A stretch of 30,795 nucleotides of DNA from Desulfobacterales bacterium (GCA_030689795.1 JAUYEO010000023.1:1-30795); one strand, 5' to 3'. Shown: positions 16,618-24,965, counted from the stretch's first letter. The notes: a model not told the origin generated them from the letters alone. A program made the numbers and translations.

Positions 16618-18081
16618 ATGCCGAAAAAAATTACCATCAATCCGATAACACGATTGGAAGGCCATGGGAAAATAGAAATTTTTCTCAACGATCAGGGGCA
16701 GGTCGAAGATGCCTTCTGGCAGGTAACGGAATTAAGGGGTTTTGAGCGGTTTTGTTTAGGAAGACCGGCCGAGGAAATGACCCGGATCGTCCCCAATATC
16801 TGCGGCGTTTGTCCTTCGGCTCATCACATGGCCGCCACCAAAGCCTTGGATGCCCTGTATGGGGTCGAACCCACACCAACAGCCAAACTGATCAGGCAGC
16901 TCGAATTCAATGCTTTCTATGTGGAAGATCATTATATCCATTTTTTCTTCCTGGCCGCCCCGGATTTTGTGGTCGGACCGGATGCCGATCCTTCCGAAAG
17001 GAATATCCTGGGGGTCCTGGGAAAAGTTGGAATGGAGATCGGCTCCAAAGTCATCGAGGTTCGGAAGCGGAATCGGGAAATAATCAAATTGATCTTCAGC
17101 AAAGCCCCTCATCCGGAGGGAGGGCTGCCCGGGGGGGTCCCCAGGGCCATAACTGAGGAAGAAAGAAAATGGATTAAGGCAACGACCGATTATTCAGTTG
17201 AATTTGCCCAGTTGGCCTTACAGATTTTTAAAGACCTGGTGCTGGGGAATAAGGCATACCTGGATATGATCCTCAGTGACGCTTACAGCCTGAAGACTTA
17301 CTATATGTCCTTGGTGGATGAGAATAATAAAGTAACCTTTTATGACGGCAAGGTTAGAGTTATTGATCCCAATGGCAACGAATACGCCCTCTTCGATCCC
17401 AAAGACTATATAGAACATATCGGCGAATGGGTGGAACCCTGGACCTATATTAAATTGAATTTCTTAAGAAAGCTGGGTTGGAAAGGCTTGGTTGAAGGGG
17501 ACGAGACCTCTCTCTACCGGGTGGCGCCTCTGGCCAGACTCAATGTGGCCGATGGTATGGCCACCCCTCTGGCTCAAAAGGAATATGAACAGATGTTTGA
17601 TACCCTGGGCGGGAAACCGGCCCATCATACCTTAGCCATGCACTGGGCCCGGTTAATCTGTGCCCTTCAGGCCGCCGAGCACAATCAGATCATTGCCAAC
17701 GACCCGCTGCTGACCAGTAAAGATATTCGAAACATGAATCTGAAATTACAAAAGGTGGGGGTGGGCTGTGTCGAAGCCCCCCGGGGGACCCTGTTCCACC
17801 ATTACGAAACGGATGACCGGGGCATTTTGACCAAAGTGAATTTAATCGTGGCCACTCAGAATAATGCCGCCCCCATCTGTTTGTCGGTAAAAAAGGCGGC
17901 CCAGGAATTTATTAAAGGGACCGAGGTGCGAGAAGGATTGTTAAATCGGGTGGAAATGGCCTTCAGGGCTTATGACCCCTGTCTGTCCTGCGCCACCCAT
18001 GCTTTGCCGGGCCGGATTCCTTTGTCGGTTAATATCAGGGATAAAGAAGGCAAGGTTCTTAAAACAATCAGCAGGCTGTAA
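16618..18081 (+). CDS. mvhA: Group 3 [NiFe] hydrogenase large subunit (MvhA-like)
   Basis: This 487-residue catalytic subunit carries both NiFe-coordinating motifs: C62-x2-C65 in NICGVCPSAHH and C455-x2-C458 in DPCLSCATH, ending at His461. A 26-residue tail follows that His, so the precursor needs proteolytic removal of the C-terminus after nickel insertion. The maturation protease gene next door fits this. The N-terminal ITINPITRLEGHGKIEI is characteristic of the group. A GGAGG ribosome-binding site precedes the ATG. By neighbours (MvhD, MvhG) it belongs near group 3c, but the partner flavoprotein is GltD-like rather than HdrA, so the exact subgroup needs a tree. Confidence 0.95.
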   Translation: MPKKITINPITRLEGHGKIEIFLNDQGQVEDAFWQVTELRGFERFCLGRPAEEMTRIVPNICGVCPSAHHMAATKALDALYGVEPTPTAKLIRQLEFNAFYVEDHYIHFFFLAAPDFVVGPDADPSERNILGVLGKVGMEIGSKVIEVRKRNREIIKLIFSKAPHPEGGLPGGVPRAITEEERKWIKATTDYSVEFAQLALQIFKDLVLGNKAYLDMILSDAYSLKTYYMSLVDENNKVTFYDGKVRVIDPNGNEYALFDPKDYIEHIGEWVEPWTYIKLNFLRKLGWKGLVEGDETSLYRVAPLARLNVADGMATPLAQKEYEQMFDTLGGKPAHHTLAMHWARLICALQAAEHNQIIANDPLLTSKDIRNMNLKLQKVGVGCVEAPRGTLFHHYETDDRGILTKVNLIVATQNNAAPICLSVKKAAQEFIKGTEVREGLLNRVEMAFRAYDPCLSCATHALPGRIPLSVNIRDKEGKVLKTISRL

Positions 18082-18105
18082 ATGAAGGAGGCAAGCTTCA
18101 GAGAA

Positions 18106-18564
18106 ATGAAAATATTGATTTTAGGCATGGGCAGCCCCATCCTGTCCGATGACGGGGTGGGGTTGGTTATCGTCCGGGCCCTTAAAGAAAGAATACCGAA
18201 TACGGACGTGATCACCACCACGCTGGTCGGCCTTAATCTGCTGGATCAACTCCTGGGTTACGATAAACTCTTTTTGATAGATGCCCTTGTTTCAGGGAAA
18301 AGCCGTCCCGGCACATTGAAAAAATTAAAATCCGGCGAAGGAACGGCCCACCTTTTTACCTCCCATGGATTGGACTTTTTTACTCTCCTCGCCCTGGGAA
18401 AACAATTGGGGCTAAAAATGCCGGTAGTGGGTGCAATCTACGGCATCGAAATAGAAAATCCTGTCTCTTTTGGTGAGGAATTGACTCCCCCCTTGGCTGA
18501 AAAACTTCCCTCCATAATCGAATCTATTAGACAAGACATTCAAATCAACCTTACTCTTTCATAA
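18106..18564 (+). CDS. Hydrogenase maturation protease (HyaD/HycI/FrcD family)
   Basis: This 152-residue endopeptidase cleaves the C-terminal tail of a NiFe large subunit after nickel insertion. The family N-terminus MKILILGMGSPILSDDGVG contains the conserved metal-binding acidic residue, and the fold continues with DKLFLIDAL and SHGLDFFTLLALG. It follows mvhA directly; MvhA has a cleavable tail, whereas EchE in this window has none, so MvhA is its substrate. An upstream in-frame ATG at 18082 also exists, but AAGGAGG lies between the two starts and the family alignment begins at 18106. That choice is likely but not certain. Confidence 0.88.
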   Translation: MKILILGMGSPILSDDGVGLVIVRALKERIPNTDVITTTLVGLNLLDQLLGYDKLFLIDALVSGKSRPGTLKKLKSGEGTAHLFTSHGLDFFTLLALGKQLGLKMPVVGAIYGIEIENPVSFGEELTPPLAEKLPSIIESIRQDIQINLTLS

Positions 18565-18609
18565 TCTCATGAAAAGTAATGAAGCTCCCAGTGCCATATC
18601 AACCATTCT

Positions 18610-18627
18610 TCTCTCCAATTGGAGAGA
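18610..18627. repeat. Perfect 18-bp palindrome in the hydrogenase intergenic region
   Basis: TCTCTCCAATTGGAGAGA is a perfect palindrome 45 bp after the maturation protease stop. It is not followed by a U tract, so it is not a standard terminator. It could be a weak transcription pause or processing hairpin, or an operator upstream of the Ech promoter. Confidence 0.5.
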
Positions 18628-18643
18628 GGATAATCTTTATTCC

Positions 18644-18660
18644 TTTTACATGTTGTAAAA
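18644..18660. promoter_or_regulatory. Putative enhancer (UAS) for the sigma-54 activator, site 2
   Basis: TTTTACA-TGT-TGTAAAA is a perfect 7-3-7 palindrome with the same arms as the site at 11349-11367. Its centre is about 72 bp upstream of the -24 element of sigma-54 promoter 2. Recurrence of identical arms before both sigma-54 promoters is the main evidence that it is a real binding site. Confidence 0.65.
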
Positions 18661-18722
18661 ATAATTGACTTATTTTTTCATCAGCCGTTGTTTATTTCCT
18701 TATAAATCAACGAAAAGTGTAT

Positions 18723-18738
18723 CGGCACATTATTTGCT
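18723..18738 (+). promoter_or_regulatory. Sigma-54 promoter 2, upstream of the ech operon
   Basis: CGGCACATTATTTGCT matches the -24/-12 consensus with correct GG-N10-GC spacing and differs from promoter 1 at only one base in 16. It lies 55 bp before the echA start and should drive echABCDEF, and possibly the tandem HdrC-like gene downstream. Confidence 0.87.
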
Positions 18739-18792
18739 TTTATATTATTTCGATCAGCAACCATTTGCCGACATCATCGAAAGGGCTGGAAC

Positions 18793-20697
18793 ATGGAAAA
18801 GCTAACTTTTATCCTTATTGTCTTACCTTTTCTTTCAGCGATATTCTGCTACATTACCCCATACCGTAAAATACGCTCCTCCATTGTTATGGCAACAGCA
18901 TTTTTGCTTATCATGAGTTCATTGATGCTCATTCGGATAACTCCGTTTTCTTTTTCACCAATAACAGTTCTAGGAGCTGACATTCATCATATTGTCCTAA
19001 TACTGGACTTTCTGATTCTCTTTTTAATTTTTTATTTCGGAATCAAACATCACCACCTCCTTATTATTATCTTTGCGATTCTGCAAATCGTTCTTCTGGG
19101 ATATCTTGAATATTTCATGATCAAAGAGCAGACCGTTTCTCCGATTTTTTATTGCGATTCTCTCTCCTTAATCATGATTCTGATCATCTCTATTGTCGGT
19201 TCGATCATCTGTATCCAGAGCATTCCGTATATGAAAAATCATGAAGAACATCTGGGACTGAGAATATCACGAGAACCCCGATTTTTTGGGGTCATGCTCC
19301 TGTTTTTAGGCGCAATGAATGGATTAGTGCTCTCCAATGATCTTCTGTTTTTATATTTCTTCTTTGAAATAACGACGTTATGTTCATTCCTGCTTATCGG
19401 GCATGATAATACGGAACGGACGATTCGGAATGCGGTTCGGGCTTTGTGGATGAACAGCTTGGGTGGCGCATTATTTATCATCGCTTTAGTCATTTTAAAC
19501 AGTCAGATAGGCGCACTTGATATGCAGAAGATCATTCATACACCGAAAGCAGGATTATGGTTTCTTCCTATAGCGCTGCTCTGCTTTGCCGCTTTTACAA
19601 AATCAGCCCAATTCCCCTTTCAGAGCTGGCTTCTTGGAGCAATGGTGGCTCCAACCCCCGTATCTGCATTGCTTCATTCAAGTACTATGGTGAAAATCGG
19701 TGTTTATCTGGTGCTTCGCCTGGGTCCTGCCATTCAGGGAACCTTTTTAACTCATTGCGTGGCAATCTTCGGCGCGTTTACCTTTCTGGCAGCGGCTGCT
19801 CTGGCAGTTGGACAGAGCAACGGCAAGAAAGTGCTTGCCTATTCGACTATCAGCAATCTGGGACTTATTTTTGCCTGCGCCGGCATAAACAGTTCTGCTG
19901 CCATAACAGCTGGAATTCTATTAATTATTTTCCATGCCATTACAAAAGCATTACTCTTTCTCTGTGTCGGCGTTATCGAACAGCATATTGAAAGCCGCGA
20001 TATTGAAGATATGCGCGGACTGTATTCTAAAATGCCGGTGACGGCGCTGATTACAGTTATTGGCGTTATTACCATGATCATGCCACCCTTCGGACTGTTG
20101 TTAGGCAAATGGATGGCTATCGAGGCGGCTTCCAGGAATATTATTGTCATTATCGTTCTGGCACTGGGCAGCGCACTGACGGTCATGTACTGGGCAAGAT
20201 GGGCGGGTATTCTGATGAGCGATCCGTTTGCGGGAAAGTTTAAAACAGAAAAACAGCCCATACTGACATGGGTATCGCTCGTTTCACTTTGTCTGGGCGC
20301 AACCTTGTTAAGCATGATTTCACCCTGGCTTTATTCCTGGATGATTATACCGATATTTAATGAGAAATACCTGCAATCGTACATAGTTACCAGAGGAATT
20401 CTGGAAAACCCCTCCGGTTCTTTCGCGGTGATTCCTTTAAGCATTCTGGCGCTGATCGGTTTCTTTGTATCAGTGCTGGCTGTCAGGAAAGCTTTGCGAG
20501 CACGTGTTGTGCCGCCTTACTTGAGCGGTGTGCAACTATCAGAGCCAGGCACATTTTTAGGTCCGATGAATCAACCGGTGAAAGCAGAGGCAAAAAATTA
20601 TTATCTCTCTTCAATATTTGGTGAACAACGATTGACCATATGGGTCAATCTCGTAGCAATGGTATTGATTACCATGTTGATAGGAGGAGCTCTCTGA
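18793..20697 (+). CDS. echA: Ech hydrogenase subunit A, antiporter-like proton channel subunit
   Basis: This 634-residue polytopic protein belongs to the NuoL/MrpA/HyfB antiporter-like family and forms the ion-translocating arm of energy-converting hydrogenases. It is hydrophobic throughout, with roughly 16 membrane spans. The family core is clear: PFQSWLLGAMVAPTPVSALLHSSTMVKIG, with the conserved channel Lys, and GLIFACAG with nearby charged residues. A final C-terminal helix follows a hydrophilic loop (residues about 570-615). It opens a six-gene operon in the order echABCDEF, 55 bp after a sigma-54 promoter. The ribosome-binding site is weak (AAGGGCTGGAAC). Whether H+ or Na+ is pumped cannot be told. 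Confidence 0.93.
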   Translation: MEKLTFILIVLPFLSAIFCYITPYRKIRSSIVMATAFLLIMSSLMLIRITPFSFSPITVLGADIHHIVLILDFLILFLIFYFGIKHHHLLIIIFAILQIVLLGYLEYFMIKEQTVSPIFYCDSLSLIMILIISIVGSIICIQSIPYMKNHEEHLGLRISREPRFFGVMLLFLGAMNGLVLSNDLLFLYFFFEITTLCSFLLIGHDNTERTIRNAVRALWMNSLGGALFIIALVILNSQIGALDMQKIIHTPKAGLWFLPIALLCFAAFTKSAQFPFQSWLLGAMVAPTPVSALLHSSTMVKIGVYLVLRLGPAIQGTFLTHCVAIFGAFTFLAAAALAVGQSNGKKVLAYSTISNLGLIFACAGINSSAAITAGILLIIFHAITKALLFLCVGVIEQHIESRDIEDMRGLYSKMPVTALITVIGVITMIMPPFGLLLGKWMAIEAASRNIIVIIVLALGSALTVMYWARWAGILMSDPFAGKFKTEKQPILTWVSLVSLCLGATLLSMISPWLYSWMIIPIFNEKYLQSYIVTRGILENPSGSFAVIPLSILALIGFFVSVLAVRKALRARVVPPYLSGVQLSEPGTFLGPMNQPVKAEAKNYYLSSIFGEQRLTIWVNLVAMVLITMLIGGAL

Positions 20698-21554
20698 TGA
20701 GTATGTCAATGCAAATACTATTAGTAGTGTTGGGAGTTGTTGCCGGCCCGCTGATAGGAGGGTTGATCGGCGGTCTTGACCGGATTATTACCGCTCGTTT
20801 TCAGTCACGAGTTGGTCCGCCAGTTTTACAGCCATTTTATGACGTGAACAAGCTGCTGGCAAAAGAATATACCGTTGTGAATGCATGGCAGGCGTTTTGC
20901 GCTTACAGCTATCTGGCAGCTTCCATGATTTCGGTGGCGCTGTTTTTCCTTCAATCGGATATGCTGGTCATCTATTTTGTTCAAGCAGTCGGAGCGATAT
21001 TTCTCGTTGTCGGAGCGCTTTCTTCCACATCTCCATACAGCCAGATCGGCGCTCATCGTGAATTATTGCAGATGCTGGCGTATGAACCGCTTCTGGTACT
21101 GGTTATTATCGGTATCTATATAGAGACAGGCTCTTTTAAAATATCAGCAGTCTATTCATGGGATAAACCGCTTCTATTGAAACTGCCGTTTTTATTTGTG
21201 GTTCTTGGCTATGCGCTTACGATTAAACTTCGCAAGTCGCCGTTTGATTTATCCACTTCTCATCATGCGCATCAGGAACTGGTCAAGGGAGTGACAACCG
21301 ATTATTCCGGTCCTCTTCTGGGTCTGATTGAAATCGCTCACTGGTATGATGTCGTATTATTTTTGTGCTTCTGTTCCCTGTTCTGGGCAACCAACATTGC
21401 CGGGATGATCATCCTGATCTCTATCACCTATTTTTTAGAAATTCTGATTGATAATGTGTCTGCTCGTATGACTTGGCGATGGATGCTTGGTAATGTCTGG
21501 GCAATAGGGCTGACACTGTCGCTTGTGAATCTGATCTGGCTGTATCAACAGTAA
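20697..21554 (+). CDS. echB: Ech hydrogenase subunit B, NuoH/HycD-like membrane subunit
   Basis: This 285-residue membrane protein is homologous to NuoH/HycD, which anchors the hydrophilic hydrogenase module to the ion-pumping arm. Landmarks are RFQSRVGPPVLQPFYDVNKL, the loop GAHRELLQMLAYEPLL and KSPFDLSTSHHAHQELVKG, with conserved acidic residues typical of the quinone/ion cavity region. The ATG at 20697 overlaps the echA stop as ATGA and has GGAGG upstream; a longer reading frame start at 20640 lies inside echA and is rejected. About eight membrane helices are expected. Confidence 0.94.
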   Translation: MSMSMQILLVVLGVVAGPLIGGLIGGLDRIITARFQSRVGPPVLQPFYDVNKLLAKEYTVVNAWQAFCAYSYLAASMISVALFFLQSDMLVIYFVQAVGAIFLVVGALSSTSPYSQIGAHRELLQMLAYEPLLVLVIIGIYIETGSFKISAVYSWDKPLLLKLPFLFVVLGYALTIKLRKSPFDLSTSHHAHQELVKGVTTDYSGPLLGLIEIAHWYDVVLFLCFCSLFWATNIAGMIILISITYFLEILIDNVSARMTWRWMLGNVWAIGLTLSLVNLIWLYQQ

Positions 21555-21564
21555 GGAAAATACT

Positions 21565-21999
21565 ATGTTTAAAAAATTGATTAGAAATTCCCGAATGAAA
21601 TCTCCGTGGCTGCTGCATTTTGATTGTGGAAGCTGCAACGGCTGCGACATTGAAGTACTGGCATGCCTGACGCCGGTTTATGATGTGGAACGATTCGGCA
21701 TTATTAATGTCGGGAATCCCATGCATGCGGATTTGTTTCTGGTCACAGGAACCGTCAACAGCCGAAACAGTATGGTACTCCGTAACCTCTATGAGCAGAT
21801 GCCAAATCCCAAAATCGTGGTAGCCATCGGATCATGCGGACTTTCAGGCGGCATTTTCCGGGAGGCATATAATGTCGTTGGAGGCGTGGATAAAATCATT
21901 CCAGTAGATGTCTATGTGCCCGGATGCCCCGCAAAACCGGAAGCCATTATTGACGGAGTCGTAACCGGACTTCAAAAATACGACCGCATTGTAAATTAA
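21565..21999 (+). CDS. echC: Ech hydrogenase subunit C, small subunit
   Basis: This 144-residue small subunit is homologous to NuoB/HycG and carries a single [4Fe-4S] cluster next to the NiFe site. Ligands are visible as C24 and C27 (CGSCNGCDIE), Cys in AIGSCGLSGG and Cys in YVPGCPAKPE. It is short, lacking the extra cluster domains of other hydrogenase small subunits, as expected for Ech. An AAGGA ribosome-binding site lies before the ATG. It starts 10 bp after echB. Confidence 0.95.
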   Translation: MFKKLIRNSRMKSPWLLHFDCGSCNGCDIEVLACLTPVYDVERFGIINVGNPMHADLFLVTGTVNSRNSMVLRNLYEQMPNPKIVVAIGSCGLSGGIFREAYNVVGGVDKIIPVDVYVPGCPAKPEAIIDGVVTGLQKYDRIVN

Positions 22000-22045
22000 T
22001 GAAGCAGATTTCGCCGATAATTTTGCGGAATGAGGAGAAAATGAG

Positions 22046-22444
22046 ATGAAAGAAGAAACAATACCTGTTACAAAAGAAACGGTTATCGGTGAAACGGCAA
22101 AAATAAAAATTGAGGGCTATCGGTTTGTAACGATGACCTGTGTTGAACTTGATGAAAATCAGGTTGATGTTATCTACCATTTTGATGAGAATTTGCAGTT
22201 GAAGCATTTTCGGCTTACGGTTTCAAAAGATACCCTCATTCCGAGCATTTCTGTAGTATATCAATCAGCTTTTCTGGTTGAAAATGAGATACAGGATTTG
22301 TTCGGGATCCATTTTGATAACTTATTCATTGATTATCGGCGAACGTTATATTTAGGAGGAGAAACGATCGCAGCTCCGTTTTGTAAATTTACGGTGAAGC
22401 GGACGGATAAATCTGCACCGGCAGCGGTACAAGCAGAAACCTGA
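22046..22444 (+). CDS. echD: Ech hydrogenase subunit D, NuoC/30-kDa-like subunit
   Basis: This 132-residue protein corresponds to the short NuoC-type (30 kDa) subunit that supports the catalytic core in group 4 hydrogenases. The conserved stretch SISVVYQSAFLVENEIQDLFGIHFDNL matches the NuoC/EchD signature around the E-(I/V)-x-D-(L/M)-F/Y-G motif. It has no metal ligands. A GAGGAG ribosome-binding site precedes ATG 22046; an ATG 5 nt earlier runs into an immediate stop. Position between echC and echE is the standard Ech order. Confidence 0.9.
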   Translation: MKEETIPVTKETVIGETAKIKIEGYRFVTMTCVELDENQVDVIYHFDENLQLKHFRLTVSKDTLIPSISVVYQSAFLVENEIQDLFGIHFDNLFIDYRRTLYLGGETIAAPFCKFTVKRTDKSAPAAVQAET

Positions 22445-22506
22445 ACCTGAATTATGTGCGTTTATATCAGCCTTTTCCATTTTCCAATTCTATCGGAGGT
22501 CATTTC

Positions 22507-23583
22507 ATGTCTAAAACCATTATTCCTTTTGGACCTCAGCACCCGGTACTGCCGGAACCGCTTCATTTAAAACTGACCGTTGAAGATGAAGTCGTTACCG
22601 AAGTTATCCCTGCCTTGGGATTTGTGCATAGAGGGCTTGAAAAGCTGTCAGAAATCCGTGATTTTCATCAAATGGTTCAGGTTGTAGAACGGGTTTGCGG
22701 AATCTGCTCGGTCATTCATGCCATGTGTTATTGTCACGGCATTGAGGAGATGATGGGGATTGAAGTGCCTCCGAGAGCTAAATTTCTTCGGGTTATCTGG
22801 TCGGAACTTCACAGGATGCAAAGTCATCTGCTTTGGCTTGGATTATTTGCCGACAGTTTCGGGTTTGAAGCGCTGTTTATGCAGTTCTGGAAGATTCGGG
22901 AAAAAGTCATGGACATCAGCGAATCCACAACCGGTAACCGGGTAATCGTATCAGTCAATGTGGTCGGCGGCGTGAGAAGAGATCTCAATTCTGAGCAAAT
23001 AAGCTGGATTTTGACTTTATTGAAAGAGATTGAACAAGAAATCAGCGCGCTGAAGAAAACACTGCTGACCGATTACACTGTAACAAAAAGAACCGTTGGA
23101 AAAGGTGTGCTTACAAAACACCAGGCATATGGCATCGGGACAGTGGGTCCTGTACTTCGGGGCAGCGGCGTTGTTCAGGATACACGGACGCTGGGTTATG
23201 CCGCATTTAACGAATTGAATTTTGAACCGGTTGTTGAAAGTGACGGAGACTGCTATGCGCGGACCAAAGTGCGTTTCCGTGAGACGCTGCAAAGCATTGA
23301 CCTTATCAGGCAGGCAATGTCAAAGATTCCAAACGGTGAAATAAACGTCAAAGTCAAAGGGAAACCTCAGGGTGAGGTCGTTTCCAGAGTTGAACAGCCC
23401 AGGGGAGAACTCCTTTACTATATCAAAGCCGACGGCAATAAAAACCTGGACAGGCTGAGAATCAGGACGCCGACATTTGCAAATATTCCAGCTATTCTCA
23501 CGATGCTGCCCGGAATGTACTTATCTGATGTGCCTGTCATTGTGCTCTCTATTGATCCATGTATTAGTTGCACTGAAAGATAG
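22507..23583 (+). CDS. echE: Ech hydrogenase subunit E, [NiFe] large subunit
   Basis: This 358-residue catalytic subunit of a group 4 membrane-bound hydrogenase has NiFe ligands C64-x2-C67 (RVCGICSVIHA) and C352-x2-C355 in DPCISCTER. The protein ends exactly at Arg358 of that motif, so there is no C-terminal tail to cleave. This is known in CooH-type and some other group 4 enzymes and implies maturation without an endopeptidase. Presence of all four cysteines marks a hydrogenase rather than a complex I subunit. The ATG at 22507 follows GGAGGT; a longer frame from 22456 has no ribosome-binding site. Ech couples ferredoxin oxidation with H2 formation to ion pumping. Confidence 0.96.
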   Translation: MSKTIIPFGPQHPVLPEPLHLKLTVEDEVVTEVIPALGFVHRGLEKLSEIRDFHQMVQVVERVCGICSVIHAMCYCHGIEEMMGIEVPPRAKFLRVIWSELHRMQSHLLWLGLFADSFGFEALFMQFWKIREKVMDISESTTGNRVIVSVNVVGGVRRDLNSEQISWILTLLKEIEQEISALKKTLLTDYTVTKRTVGKGVLTKHQAYGIGTVGPVLRGSGVVQDTRTLGYAAFNELNFEPVVESDGDCYARTKVRFRETLQSIDLIRQAMSKIPNGEINVKVKGKPQGEVVSRVEQPRGELLYYIKADGNKNLDRLRIRTPTFANIPAILTMLPGMYLSDVPVIVLSIDPCISCTER

Positions 23584-23592
23584 GAGGATTTT

Positions 23593-23973
23593 ATGTTTAC
23601 TTTTACGTCAAATATATTGAAAAATTTTCTATCACAGCGAGCGACCCGACGCTATCCGTTTGAAACGCGGAGTCCCTTTGATGGAGCGCGGGGGATGCTG
23701 CTAAACCATATAGAGAAATGCAACTTGTGCAGCATATGCGCGGTTAAATGCCCCTCTCAATGCATTACGGTTGATCGAAAAGCTTCCACATGGGAATGCG
23801 ATCCGTTTGCCTGCGTCTATTGCGGAATATGCGTTGATGCCTGCCCTGAAAGCGCATTGTATCAGAAACCGGAATACCGGCAGGTGGCGGAAAAACGGGA
23901 GATGATTTCACTGAAAGGGGAGATTAAAAAGAAGGTGAAGAAGGAAACGGATAACGGAATAGAATCGGAGTAA
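23593..23973 (+). CDS. echF: Ech hydrogenase subunit F, 2[4Fe-4S] ferredoxin subunit
   Basis: This 126-residue polyferredoxin is homologous to NuoI/HycF and is the electron entry point from soluble ferredoxin. Two complete cluster motifs are present: CNLCSICAVKCP near residues 42-53 and CVYCGICVDACP near 76-87. The C-terminal 30 residues are charged and lysine-rich. GGAGG precedes the ATG, 9 bp after echE. It closes the conserved echABCDEF order. Confidence 0.94.
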   Translation: MFTFTSNILKNFLSQRATRRYPFETRSPFDGARGMLLNHIEKCNLCSICAVKCPSQCITVDRKASTWECDPFACVYCGICVDACPESALYQKPEYRQVAEKREMISLKGEIKKKVKKETDNGIESE

Positions 23974-24086
23974 ACATAAACGGACAGGTTAAACCATATA
24001 AGACATCCTCTGAAGAAAAACAGGCAAAGACGCTCTGGTATTCACCGGGCTAATATTTAAGTTTAAAATGAGAGGGGGCTAAAACC

Positions 24087-24965
24087 ATGACCGTTCTCAG
24101 GCCAAATCCGCAAATGCGCGATGCCATAGCCAGAGCTGTTGATGCAGAAGCAACACTCTGCTGGACGTGCGGCAGTTGCGACAGCGAATGCCCTGTAAAC
24201 CTGGCAACCAGCCGCCTGCACCCCAGGAAAATTATAAGGATGGCAAATCTGGGGTTTCTGGATGAACTGCTCCGGCTCCCGATGATATGGTACTGTATTA
24301 CCTGTAAGCGGTGTGAACACATCTGCCCCAATTTGGTCAAGCCTTACGCTTTGATCGCCTACATCAGGGAAGAGGTGATTCGACGCCGTCAGATCTCACA
24401 TGAAATGTTGCGGCGGTATCGGGATTTTATTTCCCGCTTTCAGCGGGTGAGATGGCATGCAGTTGAGCAGTGCCTTCACGGGGGTCTCGAGTCTCTTTCC
24501 GAAAAAGTCTGGCAGGAGTGGTTAAATACTCCTGTATTGCAGTTACCGCGCATGATTCATCAAAAGGAACTTAACATCAAAACACGGGGTTTTATTTTGG
24601 CGGCCAAAGAGGCGGATATCTCCTCCTGCTTCAACTGCAGCGAGTGCAGCTGTGCCTGTCCGCTTGCCTGTGAAAGATCCGTTTTTGATCCTCAGTGGAT
24701 CTTTCGCATGGCAAATTATGGCCTGTGCAATGAACTTCTTGGCTCTCAATCCATCTGGCTCTGTATTGCATGCGGAAGATGCAGCGAAGCTTGCAGCCAA
24801 CTGGTTAAGGGTCACAATTTCATTCGCTGGGTTAAGAAATCGGCCGTTGAGAAAGGATTTGTTGATGAAGGCTTCGATTTTCGCCTGTCGGATGCGGAGA
24901 AATTAATTTATTGTCGGTATTTGGAAGAAATTGACCGTATCATGGGGTTTTCCGAAAAACCTTGA
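24087..24965 (+). CDS. Tandem HdrC-like protein with four [4Fe-4S] cluster motifs
   Basis: This 292-residue soluble iron-sulfur protein is built from two HdrC-like modules. Module 1 has cluster motifs at C25-C35 (CWTCGSCDSECP) and C70-C80 (CITCKRCEHICP). Module 2 has them at C181-C191 (CFNCSECSCACP) and C226-C236 (CIACGRCSEACS). The modules are offset by exactly 156 residues, and the linker RMANLGFLDELL (51-62) recurs as RMANYGLCNELL (207-218), showing an internal duplication. HdrC normally passes electrons between HdrA and HdrB, but neither is found beside it. It lies 113 bp after echF on the same strand with a GAGGGGG ribosome-binding site, so it may be an electron wire between the hydrogenases and an unseen partner. 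Confidence 0.85.
   Translation: MTVLRPNPQMRDAIARAVDAEATLCWTCGSCDSECPVNLATSRLHPRKIIRMANLGFLDELLRLPMIWYCITCKRCEHICPNLVKPYALIAYIREEVIRRRQISHEMLRRYRDFISRFQRVRWHAVEQCLHGGLESLSEKVWQEWLNTPVLQLPRMIHQKELNIKTRGFILAAKEADISSCFNCSECSCACPLACERSVFDPQWIFRMANYGLCNELLGSQSIWLCIACGRCSEACSQLVKGHNFIRWVKKSAVEKGFVDEGFDFRLSDAEKLIYCRYLEEIDRIMGFSEKP

Noticed and set aside
18610..18627. Palindrome as intrinsic terminator of the group 3 hydrogenase operon
   Set aside because: No U tract follows the stem on either strand; kept only as an unassigned palindrome.
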